NCBI GenBank assembly: GCA_013388735.1
Contig: JACAES010000008.1
Location: 1 to 64,000 of the forward strand
DNA length: 64,000 bases
Direction: 5' to 3'
Source: Chloroflexota bacterium
Lineage (GTDB): Bacteria; Chloroflexota; Anaerolineae; Aggregatilineales; Phototrophicaceae
Shown: in pieces, positions 36,683-46,387 of the stretch
How positions within the stretch are numbered: position 1 is the stretch's first letter
How the letters are laid out: each line of letters opens with the position of its first letter
The notes under the pieces: generated by a model
Databases searched by the model: none
Seen by the model: the letters and a program-made list of their open reading frames with translations, nothing else
What the model was told of the DNA's origin: nothing
Position numbers and translations under genes: made by a program

Positions 36683-38479
36683 TTACGCGGGTTTGCGAAC
36701 CAGCAGCGAACCCAACACAAGCATGTCTATATCACTATTGCTGAAGGTGTTAAAAGCGTCACGCGGGGAACTGACTATCGGTTCACCGCGCAGATTAAAC
36801 GACGTGTTGAGTACGATAGGAACGCCGGTCGCCTGGCCGAATCGTTCCACCACGCCGTAATACCGGGGGTTGGTTTCACGCTCGATGGTTTGCAAGCGCC
36901 CGGTTCCCATGTGGCAGACCGCCCGTATCTGATCCTGTTTGTCCGGCTTGATCGGGCTAACCATCAGCATATAGCGCGGCGCTTCATGTTTTTCCACGTT
37001 GGGGTAGTCAAAGTATTCTGGCGCGCGCTCGCGTAAAATAACCGGCGCGAAGGGGCGGAAGGGTTCTCTGAACTTGATTTTGGTGTTAACAACTTCTTTC
37101 ATTTCCTCGCTGCGCGGGTCGGCCAGGATGCTGCGATTTCCCAGCGCGCGCGGCCCCCACTCGAAAGCGCCCTGGAAGAAGCCGATCACCTTTTTATGCG
37201 TCAGGGCATCGGCCACGATATCCAGCAGGGGGGCATCGTCATCTTCAAACGATTCGTAGGGAATGCCCTTCGAGTCCAGGAAGGCGCGGCTTTCAGCATC
37301 GGTGTATTCCTGCCCCCAATAGGCATGGGGCATTACCCAGCTTCGCGGTTTTCCCAGCACCAGATGGTAAGCCCAGAGCGCCGCGCCCAAAGCGCCACCG
37401 TCGTCGCCGGCGGCGGGCTGGATGTATATTTCATCAAAGGGCGTTTCGGAAAGGATACGATAGTTAGCTTTAGTATTGAGGGCCACACCGCCGGCCATCA
37501 CCAGATTCTTCATTCCCGTGCGCCGGTGCAGGTAGCGGGCGATAGCGATCAGTGTGTCCTCGGTCACCCGCTGGATGCTGGCGGCAATGTCGGCATAATG
37601 CTGGTTAGCGTCCATAGCAGCTTTTTCAGCCGCGCGCTCCGGGTTGGTCGCCATCGTAAAAAACTCAGACTCAGGCGGGCGCGGCACGCCGAACAGCTCC
37701 ACGAAGCGGCTGTTATAGGTGTGCTGTGTGGAATGGTGGAAGCTGAAATAATCCATGTTGAGGTGGAAGCCGCCATCATCGGGATTAATCGTTATCAGGC
37801 GTTCTACTTTGTCCACGTAACGCGGCTGGCCGTAAGGTGCCATACCCATGACTTTATACTCGCCATTGTTGACACGAAAGCCCAAGTAGGCTGTGAATGC
37901 CGAATACAGCAGACCTAATGAGTGCGGGAATCGCTGCTCCTGAAACAGCGTGATTTCGTTTCGACCGTCGGATGAGTCGCCTTCCCAAACGCTGGTAGCT
38001 GTACCGAGTGTTGTCGTCGTCCACTCGCCAACGCCGTCTACCGTCAGCACGGCTGCTTCCCGGAAAGGGCTGGCAAAAAACGCGCTGGCCGCATGGCTCA
38101 TGTGATGATCGCAGAACATGACACGATCATAACGCACGCCGACTTGTTTCTGGATGAGGTTCTTGATCCAGAGTTTGTCTTTCAGCCAGTTGATCATGGC
38201 ATCGTGCCAGACTTCGCGCGACTTTGGAAAGGTATTCAGTGTCGTCAGCAGAATGCGCTCGAACTTAACCAGCGGCTTTTCGTAGAACACTGCATAATCA
38301 AGGTCTTCGCCCCGGATGCCAGCTTTTTGCAGACAGAACTGAATCGCCTGTGCAGGGAAGCCGTTATCATGCTTTTTGCGCGAGAAACGCTCTTCCATCG
38401 CGGCGGCAACTAACTGGCCGTCTTTGAGCAGTGCTACTGCCGAGTCATGATAAAAACAGGAAATACCCAGGATATACAT
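36683..38479 (-). CDS. Carbamoyltransferase (NodU/CmcH family)
   Basis: MYILGISCFYHDSAVALLKDGQLVAAAMEERFSRKKHDNGFP; GEYKVMGMAPYG; MAGGVALNTKANYRI; FQGAFEWGPRALGNRSILADPR; LNTSFNLRGEPIVSSPRDA. Confidence 0.96.
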   Translation of the reverse strand: MYILGISCFYHDSAVALLKDGQLVAAAMEERFSRKKHDNGFPAQAIQFCLQKAGIRGEDLDYAVFYEKPLVKFERILLTTLNTFPKSREVWHDAMINWLKDKLWIKNLIQKQVGVRYDRVMFCDHHMSHAASAFFASPFREAAVLTVDGVGEWTTTTLGTATSVWEGDSSDGRNEITLFQEQRFPHSLGLLYSAFTAYLGFRVNNGEYKVMGMAPYGQPRYVDKVERLITINPDDGGFHLNMDYFSFHHSTQHTYNSRFVELFGVPRPPESEFFTMATNPERAAEKAAMDANQHYADIAASIQRVTEDTLIAIARYLHRRTGMKNLVMAGGVALNTKANYRILSETPFDEIYIQPAAGDDGGALGAALWAYHLVLGKPRSWVMPHAYWGQEYTDAESRAFLDSKGIPYESFEDDDAPLLDIVADALTHKKVIGFFQGAFEWGPRALGNRSILADPRSEEMKEVVNTKIKFREPFRPFAPVILRERAPEYFDYPNVEKHEAPRYMLMVSPIKPDKQDQIRAVCHMGTGRLQTIERETNPRYYGVVERFGQATGVPIVLNTSFNLRGEPIVSSPRDAFNTFSNSDIDMLVLGSLLVRKPA

Positions 38480-38482
38480 AGA

Positions 38483-38776
38483 CTAACCCTGCCGTCTGGC
38501 GGCATCCAGTTCGTTTGAAACGGGTTCGCGTGTCAGCCAATTCGTTTCGTTAACGCGCAGGCGGAGCGGATCGCTGAGAAAGCGCGACGCCAGCCCGAAA
38601 GGGACGAGAATGGTAAAATAAAACAATGTTGCAAACCCACGCGCATTTGCATCTGCCACAACAGCCGAAATGATTTTCAGCCGCTCCCAGGCCACAAGAA
38701 CAATCTCGCGCACCGGCACGTTCTCCTCGAATGACTCACTTCGCGGCCTCAGAATTATACTCAAAATTTCTGTCAC
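38483..38776 (-). CDS. Small membrane protein preceding carbamoyltransferase
   Basis: VREIVLVAWERLKIISAVVADANARGFATLFYFTILVPFGLASRF; 3-nt gap to carbamoyltransferase start. Confidence 0.6.
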   Translation of the reverse strand: MTEILSIILRPRSESFEENVPVREIVLVAWERLKIISAVVADANARGFATLFYFTILVPFGLASRFLSDPLRLRVNETNWLTREPVSNELDAARRQG

Positions 38777-38891
38777 AACTAGGTTGCATCATTACGAAAA
38801 GCAGAATCGTTTGAACACTGTCGAAGCGACTTTGAAATCGTTACAATACAATCCATGTGGCAGTTCTGGATTCTTACACAGGAAATCGAAG

Positions 38892-39200
38892 ATGGACACT
38901 CAAAACAACCTGCTCCAGCAGCGTGACCGAAAGGCCAAACCGCATCTCGAACAATTCGCGCCGGTCTGGATGCTGGATGAAAAGATTATGCCGGACGACG
39001 AGGCTATCGTTTTTAACGTAGCGTTTCAGCACCCGCAGTACGGCTGGGTCAACCGGGGTTATCGTTACGATCTGTTTAACGATGTGCTGTACTATCGCGG
39101 CCAGCTTGTTCTGGATGAAGAAAAAGCCATTGAGCTTCAGGCGAAAACACCTTATATCACGGCGACGGTGGCGAACATTCCGAATGCTTACGGTGGATGA
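38892..39200 (+). CDS. Hypothetical 102-aa protein
   Basis: MDTQNNLLQQRDRKAKPHLEQFAPVWMLDEKIMPDDEAIVFNVAFQHPQYGWVNRGYRYD; ATG with upstream GGAAATCGAAG. Confidence 0.5.
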   Translation: MDTQNNLLQQRDRKAKPHLEQFAPVWMLDEKIMPDDEAIVFNVAFQHPQYGWVNRGYRYDLFNDVLYYRGQLVLDEEKAIELQAKTPYITATVANIPNAYGG

Positions 39201-39326
39201 GGAGCTGATACACCGGCATCACGATGAATATTAAACAAGCCGACCCGCAGACGGCGCCCTCGGTTGTTGAGCAGCGATTGCTGGTCGGCTTGGTATGCAT
39301 TTATTCTTCGACTGCCGCGCCGTGTA

Positions 39327-40379
39327 CTACGCTGCTCTCAGCATAAAAACGCGCGTGTCCTGACCACCCATTCGGTACTTATAGACTTCGTTCCCACGCA
39401 AAAAGTCAAACACGGTGCATTTGTTTTCGATAGCATGACGGATAAGGTGGGCCAGCAGGACGATGCCGGGGCTGAGATGCCCGTATTCTCCCGGCAGCAG
39501 GCCAGAGTTGTAAACCAGCACGTGACGGTTGTAGATGAAGTTCAGGTATGTGGCCGCTGCCTGGCCGTTGATGGTCAGGAAACTCAGTTGCAGCCAGCCA
39601 TTCTGAAATGTGACCGGCACAATCCGTCTGAAGAAGTCTTGGTTTTGCGGATCTTGCAGGAAATCTGCTTTTTCCTGATGGCTGGCCGCCATCAGCGTGA
39701 GAAAACGCTCGATTTCCTCGTCAAGCTGATGAGATGCGCCGACCATATACCAGCCAACCTCGCCGGCCTCGGCACGCCGGAGCTTGCGGCGGATTTCGTG
39801 GCGCTGCTTTTTTTCCAGCGAATCGAGATAGGTTTCCCAGTCTTCGGGTAAAGCAATGACCGGGCAGACTTCCTGTTGAGTGACGGTGACGGTGAAGCCA
39901 TTGCGTCTGAGGATGTCGGGGAAGTACAGATAACCCGGCGAGTCCTCCGGCAGGTTACACAGGTCAATCACATCAAACATGCCCCGACAATTGCCAGCAT
40001 AGCCGGCCAGACTCTCCAGAACCGGCTCGACGTAATCCCGATCTATGATGATGTCCAGATAGTCCGTTACCTCGACACAGCCGATGCTTCGCACAACACG
40101 GCCATGAATCGGGTTTTGTTCGATAAACCAGGGGGCTAAACCGATCAGGCGACCATCGTCGTCGCGGCAGGCAATTACCCAAAGGCTTCCGGGCTGGTAG
40201 GCGTCCCACCAGGTAGACTGCCATTCCCAGGTGCTAAAGAGTCGGTCGGACGTGCTGCGCCGAAGCAGATTATTCCACTCAGGCCGGAGTGCTTCAAATA
40301 CGGTCTTCTGTTCATAGACGGTAATCTGCACGATGCAATCCAATTCTCCGATGTGGTTTGATAAAAAGATTATGACCAA
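39327..40379 (-). CDS. FemAB/GNAT-superfamily acetyltransferase (BioF2-like)
   Basis: PEWNNLLRRSTSDRLFSTWEWQSTWWDAYQPGSLWVIACRDDDGRLIGLAPWFIE; C-terminal FDFLRGNEVYKYRMGG. Confidence 0.88.
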   Translation of the reverse strand: MVIIFLSNHIGELDCIVQITVYEQKTVFEALRPEWNNLLRRSTSDRLFSTWEWQSTWWDAYQPGSLWVIACRDDDGRLIGLAPWFIEQNPIHGRVVRSIGCVEVTDYLDIIIDRDYVEPVLESLAGYAGNCRGMFDVIDLCNLPEDSPGYLYFPDILRRNGFTVTVTQQEVCPVIALPEDWETYLDSLEKKQRHEIRRKLRRAEAGEVGWYMVGASHQLDEEIERFLTLMAASHQEKADFLQDPQNQDFFRRIVPVTFQNGWLQLSFLTINGQAAATYLNFIYNRHVLVYNSGLLPGEYGHLSPGIVLLAHLIRHAIENKCTVFDFLRGNEVYKYRMGGQDTRVFMLRAA

Positions 40380-40435
40380 CAGATAAGAAGTTTAGTAAGA
40401 CGAGGTTAAAATCGCACTAGACGGATCGAATAAAA

Positions 40436-40459
40436 AGGCCGCCCTGACGCGAGCGGCCT
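40436..40459 (-). terminator. Intrinsic terminator of the sugar ABC ATPase gene
   Basis: AGGCCGC-CCTGACGCGA-GCGGCCT flanked by A5 and A5, so T-run on either strand. Confidence 0.75.
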
Positions 40460-40481
40460 GAAAAATAACACTACCGAAACA

Positions 40482-41615
40482 TCAGGCTTTGGCGTGATTG
40501 GCGGTCTTGTATTCGTAAGCCAGGGAGAGTTTACTGTCCACATCAAACAAATGGACGTTCTCCATATTAAATACGACATCCATCGCGTGGCCGATGCGGG
40601 CGCGGGTACGTGGATCCATGCGGGAAATGAAGGTCGTCCCCTGCATTTCCAGATAGACAACCATCTCATTGCCCATCTGTTCGACAACATCCACGTTCGC
40701 TTTGACCATACCGGGGATAATTCCAGGCGGCTGATAATCGGCATCATGAATGTCTTCGGGACGGATGCCGAAAACTACTTTCTTGCCGGCATGATCCCTA
40801 TACATGTCGGCAAACTGTGGGGGTGTAGGCAGCTTAAAGATGCTGGTTTCAACCGTCAGACCGCCGTTCTCTTCGCGCAGGGTGGCATCGAAGAAGTTCA
40901 TGGATGGGCTGCCGATGAAACCTGCCACGAACAGGTTGCGCGGATTATGATAAAGATTAAAGGGCGTGTCCACCTGCTGAAGCTCGCCGGCGTTCAGTAC
41001 GCAGATGCGTGTCCCCATCGTCATAGCCTCGGTCTGGTCATGTGTCACGTAGATGAAGGTTGTACCGAGACGCTGGTGTAGTTTGCTGATAAACGAACGC
41101 GCCTCGACGCGCAGCTTGGCGTCCAGGTTTGACAGCGGCTCATCCATCAGGAAGACGGCGGGTTCACGCACGATGGCACGACCAACAGCCACACGCTGGC
41201 GCTGACCACCCGAAAGCTGGCGCGGGCGACGGTCGAGCAGCTGCTCAATACCGAGACTTTTGGCCGCTTCGCGCACGCGCTGGTCAATGATGTGTTTGGG
41301 GGTCTTGCGCAGGCGCAGACCGAATGCCATGTTATCGTAAACGGTCATATGCGGATAAAGCGCATAACTCTGGAACACCATCGCCACGTCGCGGTCTTTG
41401 GGTGCGACATTATTGACCACGCGATCCCCGATAAGGATTTCTCCGTCGCTGATTTCTTCCAGTCCGGCCAGCATACGCAGGCTGGTTGATTTACCGCAGC
41501 CCGACGGCCCTACAAACACCAGAAATTCCTTATCTGCGATTTCGATATTAAGATCATTTACAGCGTTGGTATTGCCGAAGCGCTTGTAAACATGATTGAA
41601 AGTCACACTGGCCAC
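40482..41615 (-). CDS. ABC transporter ATP-binding protein, MsmK/UgpC-type
   Basis: Walker A GPSGCGKSTSLRMLAG; LSGGQRQRVAVGRA; MDEPLSNLDAKLR; C-terminal TOBE-like region. Confidence 0.94.
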   Translation of the reverse strand: MASVTFNHVYKRFGNTNAVNDLNIEIADKEFLVFVGPSGCGKSTSLRMLAGLEEISDGEILIGDRVVNNVAPKDRDVAMVFQSYALYPHMTVYDNMAFGLRLRKTPKHIIDQRVREAAKSLGIEQLLDRRPRQLSGGQRQRVAVGRAIVREPAVFLMDEPLSNLDAKLRVEARSFISKLHQRLGTTFIYVTHDQTEAMTMGTRICVLNAGELQQVDTPFNLYHNPRNLFVAGFIGSPSMNFFDATLREENGGLTVETSIFKLPTPPQFADMYRDHAGKKVVFGIRPEDIHDADYQPPGIIPGMVKANVDVVEQMGNEMVVYLEMQGTTFISRMDPRTRARIGHAMDVVFNMENVHLFDVDSKLSLAYEYKTANHAKA

Positions 41616-41876
41616 AAGTTATCCTCCATAGATGACCAATTCATCGGGCAAAAGGGAACTATTCGTGAAAATTTTCGTTGAATATGCACAAATATTTTGC
41701 TTTACAGCGTGCAGATTCTGCATTCACGACATCATTATAAACCCACATTCTGAAAATGCCAAAGATTCTTAACCTTTTCCTGTTTGCTTGTCAAATTGAA
41801 ACGGTTCTAGTCAAGGCCACACTGATTGCTGTACCATTAGGGGGCATATCGTCTACCGACTTTAAAAGTATAACCC

Positions 41877-43124
41877 ATGACACCAAATATCAATGCTGAG
41901 ATTATTGCCATCGGCACCGAAATTTTGCTGGGCGAAATCACCGATACAAACTCCGTGCACATCGCCCGCGTGCTGCGCGACATCGGGCTGAATTTATATT
42001 ATATGACTTCAGTCGGTGATAACGAAAAACGGATTGCCGACTGTATTCGCATCGCCCTGTCACGGGCGCAGGTTGTCATCACCTGCGGCGGGCTTGGCCC
42101 GACCGTTGATGATATGACGCGCCAGGGAGTTGCGCTGGCTGCTGGCCGAAGCCTGGTTTTTCACCAGCAGCTGCTGGATAAAATCGCCGAACGTTTCGCC
42201 GGTTTTCGCGTCCAGATGACAGAGAACAATCGTCGGCAGGCATATCTGCCCGACGGCGCGATCCTGATTGAAAACCCGGTCGGGACGGCGCCGGCCTTCA
42301 TCGTTGAACATGAGGGACGAGTCATTATCAGCCTGCCGGGTGTGCCACGCGAGATGAAATATCTGCTGGCAGAAAGCGTTGTTCCGTTCCTGCGCGCACA
42401 CTTTCAACTAGGCAGCGACGTGATAAAAGCGCGCGTGCTGCGAACCGCCGGTATCGGCGAGAGTACCCTCGACTCGCTGATCGGCGAAGACCTGCTTCAG
42501 CAGAGCAACCCGACCGTCGGGCTGGCCGCCCATACCGGACAGGTGGACATCCGCATCACTGCCAAAGCCGGCAGCGTTGAAGAAGCCGACCGGATGATCG
42601 CGGCTACCGAACGGCATATCCGTGAACGCTGCGATAAGTACATCTTTGGAACGGACGATGATCGTATTGAGTCTGTGCTTGTCCGGCTGCTGTTGGAACA
42701 TCATGCGACACTGGCGATCAGCGAGACGGGCATCGGCGGAAACACAGTCAGCCGGGCTATCGAAGCGGTAGAACCGGGCAGTCAGATCATCCAGATGGCA
42801 GAAACCTATCCTGGGCTGACCGATCTGCGTGATGCGCTTGGCGCGAACGCCGCGATACCTATGCGCACTCTGGCCGAGCAGGCTGCCGAAATGCTTCAGC
42901 GGCAGTCGAACGCAGCGGCGGCCATCGCCATTGTCAGCGATCCTGATATGCGTGAAGGCGCAGACAGCGAAGGGGGAACGGCAATCGCTGTTTATATGCC
43001 CGGTAACGTCCGATCACGTGTTTACGGCTTCGGCGGCCAAAGCGAACTGGCGGCGGCCTGGGTCAGTTCGTGGTCGCTGTCCATGCTCTGGCGAATGCTG
43101 AAGGAACAGTGGGATGTGGCATAA
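41877..43124 (+). CDS. cinA: CinA-family protein
   Basis: AEIIAIGTEILLGEITDTNSVHIARVLRDIGLNLYYMTSVGDN; TCGGLGPTVDDMTRQGVA; NPVGTAPAFIVEHEGRVIISLPGVPREM. Confidence 0.93.
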   Translation: MTPNINAEIIAIGTEILLGEITDTNSVHIARVLRDIGLNLYYMTSVGDNEKRIADCIRIALSRAQVVITCGGLGPTVDDMTRQGVALAAGRSLVFHQQLLDKIAERFAGFRVQMTENNRRQAYLPDGAILIENPVGTAPAFIVEHEGRVIISLPGVPREMKYLLAESVVPFLRAHFQLGSDVIKARVLRTAGIGESTLDSLIGEDLLQQSNPTVGLAAHTGQVDIRITAKAGSVEEADRMIAATERHIRERCDKYIFGTDDDRIESVLVRLLLEHHATLAISETGIGGNTVSRAIEAVEPGSQIIQMAETYPGLTDLRDALGANAAIPMRTLAEQAAEMLQRQSNAAAAIAIVSDPDMREGADSEGGTAIAVYMPGNVRSRVYGFGGQSELAAAWVSSWSLSMLWRMLKEQWDVA

Positions 43125-43157
43125 ACAACCAGGCGTGGCGAAGCGGGTATTTTGAAT

Positions 43158-43757
43158 ATGGAACTTGTGCAGCTCTTCGTCGAAACCGGCTTGTTACAGT
43201 TCGGGCGTTTTCATGATTCGTCCGGGGTGCGTCCATTTTTAACCAACCTGGATTATCTGCCTGCTTACCCGGAAATTCTCAAACTTTTGGCAGTAGAAGC
43301 AGCGCATCGTCTGGATGGTTTAGCTGCGCAACGGTTAGTTGCCAGCGCGGAGTCCGTTCCTTTCGGCGTCGCGCTGGCGCTGGAAACCGGGCTGTCGCTG
43401 GTTTACAGCCGGGGGCAGGGGAGGGAAGCCGTCCACGACCTAGCAGGCGCGTATAACGTCGGCCATGCTTCAGTCCTGCTGCTCAATACCCTGGAAACAC
43501 TGATTTCGCTTCAGCCATTTATCACCGGCGCGCGCCGCGTGGGACTGGAAATACAGACCGTGATTGCCGTCTTTGATGCCGGTATCACGCCTCCGCCGGT
43601 CGGACTCACGGCGCACGCAATCCTGACTCTGCCCGCCGCGCTCGACGGTCTGGCAGCAGAAAACGCGCTGCCGGCGCGGCAGGTATCAGCCGTGGTGAAG
43701 TGGATTGCCGAACGGCGCGCGGCGGCTACTCATCGTCCAGGCGCAGCAGCGCCATAA
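43158..43757 (+). CDS. Orotate phosphoribosyltransferase-like protein, probably divergent
   Basis: [18 protein letters not shown]..., [17 protein letters not shown]..., [19 protein letters not shown] arrangement of OPRT; PRPP loop not recognisable. Confidence 0.6.
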   Translation: MELVQLFVETGLLQFGRFHDSSGVRPFLTNLDYLPAYPEILKLLAVEAAHRLDGLAAQRLVASAESVPFGVALALETGLSLVYSRGQGREAVHDLAGAYNVGHASVLLLNTLETLISLQPFITGARRVGLEIQTVIAVFDAGITPPPVGLTAHAILTLPAALDGLAAENALPARQVSAVVKWIAERRAAATHRPGAAAP

Positions 43758-45528
43758 ATGCTTCCTGTGGGAGTTCCACCTGGCCGACCATCTTCATCCG
43801 CTTCTTGCCTTTTTTCTGCTTTTCCAGCAGTTTCTTCTTGCGGGTGATGTCGCCACCGTAACACTTCGCCAGTACGTCCTTTCGCAGGGCGCTGACGTTG
43901 GCGCGCGAGATAACCCGTTTTCCAACCGCAGCCTGAATCGGTACCACAAACAGCTGGCGCGGAATCAGCTCCTTGAGTTTGGTAATCAACCGCTGGCCTT
44001 TGTGGTAGGCTTCATCCCGATGGACGATCAGCGCCAGCGCGTCTACCGGTTCGTTATTGACCAGCACATCCAGCTTCACCAGGTCTTCAGTCTGGTATTT
44101 GTCAAACTGGTAATCCATGCTGGCGTACCCGCGTGTGATGCTCTTTAAACGGTCGAAAAAGTCCACGATGATTTCTGACAGCGGTATGCGATAGTGCAGA
44201 ATCACGCGCTTGGCGTCCAGATATTCCGTCGTCACGTATTCACCGCGTTTTTTGATGACCAGATCCATCACCGGGCCGATAAATTCCTGAGGCGTGTAAA
44301 CCTGTATTTTCATCCAGGGTTCGCGGATTTCAGCGATAGTGTTTTCATCCGGCATCTGCGCCGGGCTGTCCAGCGTAATGACTTCGCCGGTGTGCAGTTC
44401 CACCTGATATTCCACGCTTGGCGCGGTCGCCAGGATGTCCAGGTTGTACTCGCGTTCAAGGCGCTCCTGGATAATTTCCATATGGAACAGCCCCAGAAAA
44501 CCCACCCGAAAGCCAAAGTTAAGCGCCTGAGACGTTTCCGGCTCGTAGGTCAGCGAGGCATCATTGAGCTGCAATTTTTCAAGCGCGTCGCGCAGATCGG
44601 GGTAGTCATCGTTATTCGTGGGGTAAATGCCGGCGAATACCATCGGCTTGACTTTTTTATAGCCCGGCAGCGGTTCGTCCGCGCCGCCGGATGCCATCGT
44701 CACCGTGTCACCCACGCGACATTCCTGAACCGTCTTCAGGCCGGTGGCGATGTATCCCACTTCGCCCGCTTCCAGCGACTCGACCGGTTGCATGTTGGGC
44801 GTGAAGACGCCGATTTCTACCGGCTCAAAACGCGCGCCGGTTGCCATCAGGCGCAGGACGGACTTTTGATTAATGCGCCCATCAAAGATGCGAACGTAAG
44901 CAACGACGCCTTTGTACGAGTCGTAATGCGAGTCGAATACCAGCGCCCGCAGCGGCGCTTCAGAGTCGCCCTTAGGCGATGAAACACGCTGGACAATCGC
45001 CTCCAGGACATCCTGCACGCCGATGCCCTGCTTGGCGGAAACAGAGATTATCTGGTCGGCAGCGATGCCCAACAGGTCTTCCATTTCCTTCGCCACGTCC
45101 GCCGGGCGCGCTGCCGGCAGGTCAATCTTGTTGATGACCGGGATGATCGCTAAGTCCTGTTCCAGCGCCAGATACAGGTTGGCGAGCGTCTGAGCTTCAA
45201 TTCCCTGGCTGGCGTCCACCACCAGCGCCGCCCCTTCACAGGCTTGCAGCGCGCGGCTGACTTCATAGTTGAAGTCTACATGCCCCGGTGTATCAATGAG
45301 GTTGATTTCATATTCCTGGCCGTCTTTGGCGGTGTACGTCATCCGAACGGCAGACGCTTTGATCGTCACACCGCGCTCACGCTCCAGTTCCATACTATCC
45401 AGCATCTGTTCCTGCATCTGACGGTCGCTTACGGTGTTGGTAAGCTGCAACAGCCGGTCGGCCAGCGTGCTTTTGCCATGATCTATGTGGGCAATAATCG
45501 AGAAATTGCGAATGTTTTCACGGCTCAT
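43726..45528 (-). CDS. lepA: Elongation factor 4 (LepA)
   Basis: [52 protein letters not shown]-type motif; C-terminal [25 protein letters not shown]. Confidence 0.98.
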   Translation of the reverse strand: MSRENIRNFSIIAHIDHGKSTLADRLLQLTNTVSDRQMQEQMLDSMELERERGVTIKASAVRMTYTAKDGQEYEINLIDTPGHVDFNYEVSRALQACEGAALVVDASQGIEAQTLANLYLALEQDLAIIPVINKIDLPAARPADVAKEMEDLLGIAADQIISVSAKQGIGVQDVLEAIVQRVSSPKGDSEAPLRALVFDSHYDSYKGVVAYVRIFDGRINQKSVLRLMATGARFEPVEIGVFTPNMQPVESLEAGEVGYIATGLKTVQECRVGDTVTMASGGADEPLPGYKKVKPMVFAGIYPTNNDDYPDLRDALEKLQLNDASLTYEPETSQALNFGFRVGFLGLFHMEIIQERLEREYNLDILATAPSVEYQVELHTGEVITLDSPAQMPDENTIAEIREPWMKIQVYTPQEFIGPVMDLVIKKRGEYVTTEYLDAKRVILHYRIPLSEIIVDFFDRLKSITRGYASMDYQFDKYQTEDLVKLDVLVNNEPVDALALIVHRDEAYHKGQRLITKLKELIPRQLFVVPIQAAVGKRVISRANVSALRKDVLAKCYGGDITRKKKLLEKQKKGKKRMKMVGQVELPQEAFMALLRLDDE

Positions 45529-45609
45529 GGGCGTTTTCGACCTGTTCTTGAATGGGGCTATTATAACGTGGGAGTGATAAAGAAATATAGAGCGCGTGGG
45601 CGCGGCGCG

Positions 45610-46386
45610 TCATTCCAGCACGGAATGGACGAGCGTTGGTATTTCAACTGAGCCGCCCGTGTTCCAGCCCAACCAGGCCAGAAATTCGATATTGCCCGCC
45701 GGGCCTTTAATCGGCGATGTCGTCAGCCCCTTAAGCGCAAAACCGCATTCCTGCGCGAAAGTCAGCACAGCTTCCAGCACGCGCGCGTGTACCCGGCTGT
45801 CCTTCACCACGCCACCTTTGCCGACATCCTCGCGCCCCGCCTCAAACTGAGGCTTGATGAGCGGGATTACCTCGGCCTGGGGCGCTAACCAGCCCGCCAG
45901 TACCGGCAAAAGCAGCCTGAGTGAAATGAAGGACGCATCCACTACCACCAGGCTAACCGGCTCCGGCAGCATTTCGATATAACGCGCATTGGCGCGTTCC
46001 ATGGCCACCACACGGGAGTCCTGTCGCAGCGTATAATCCAACTGCCCATACCCGACATCAATCGCATAAACCCGCGCCGCGCCTGCCTGAAGCAGACAAT
46101 CGGTAAATCCACCGGTGCTTGCGCCCACGTCGGCGCAAATCCGTTCGCTTATTCTGACGCCAAACACGTCCAGCGCATGAGCGAGTTTCTCGCCGCCACG
46201 GCTGACGAAACGCGGTTTGCTCTTCATCGTGATAAGCGCGCCGGTATCCACGCGCGTTCCGGGTTTATCCACCGGAACGCCGTTCACCAGTACTTCACCC
46301 GCCATGATGATCGCACGGGCTTTCTCGCGGCTTGGGACAAGGCCGCGTTCGTAGAGGGCGAGATCGAGGCGCTGCTTATCGGCCAT
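45610..46386 (-). CDS. tlyA: TlyA-family rRNA 2'-O-methyltransferase/hemolysin
   Basis: S4 domain MADKQRLDLALYERGLVPSREKARAIIMAGEVLVNG; ADVGASTGGFTDCLLQAGAARVYAIDVGYGQL. Confidence 0.94.
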   Translation of the reverse strand: MADKQRLDLALYERGLVPSREKARAIIMAGEVLVNGVPVDKPGTRVDTGALITMKSKPRFVSRGGEKLAHALDVFGVRISERICADVGASTGGFTDCLLQAGAARVYAIDVGYGQLDYTLRQDSRVVAMERANARYIEMLPEPVSLVVVDASFISLRLLLPVLAGWLAPQAEVIPLIKPQFEAGREDVGKGGVVKDSRVHARVLEAVLTFAQECGFALKGLTTSPIKGPAGNIEFLAWLGWNTGGSVEIPTLVHSVLE

Positions 46387-46387
46387 C

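Noticed and set aside
39222-39345. Possible 40-aa ORF MNIKQADPQTAPSVVEQRLLVGLVCIYSS...
   Set aside because: Overlaps the 3' end of the FemAB-like gene, no RBS and no family signal; kept only as an inverted-repeat note.
41866-41873. TATAAC box just upstream of cinA
   Set aside because: Too close to the ATG for a normal promoter, with no good -35 at 16-18 nt.
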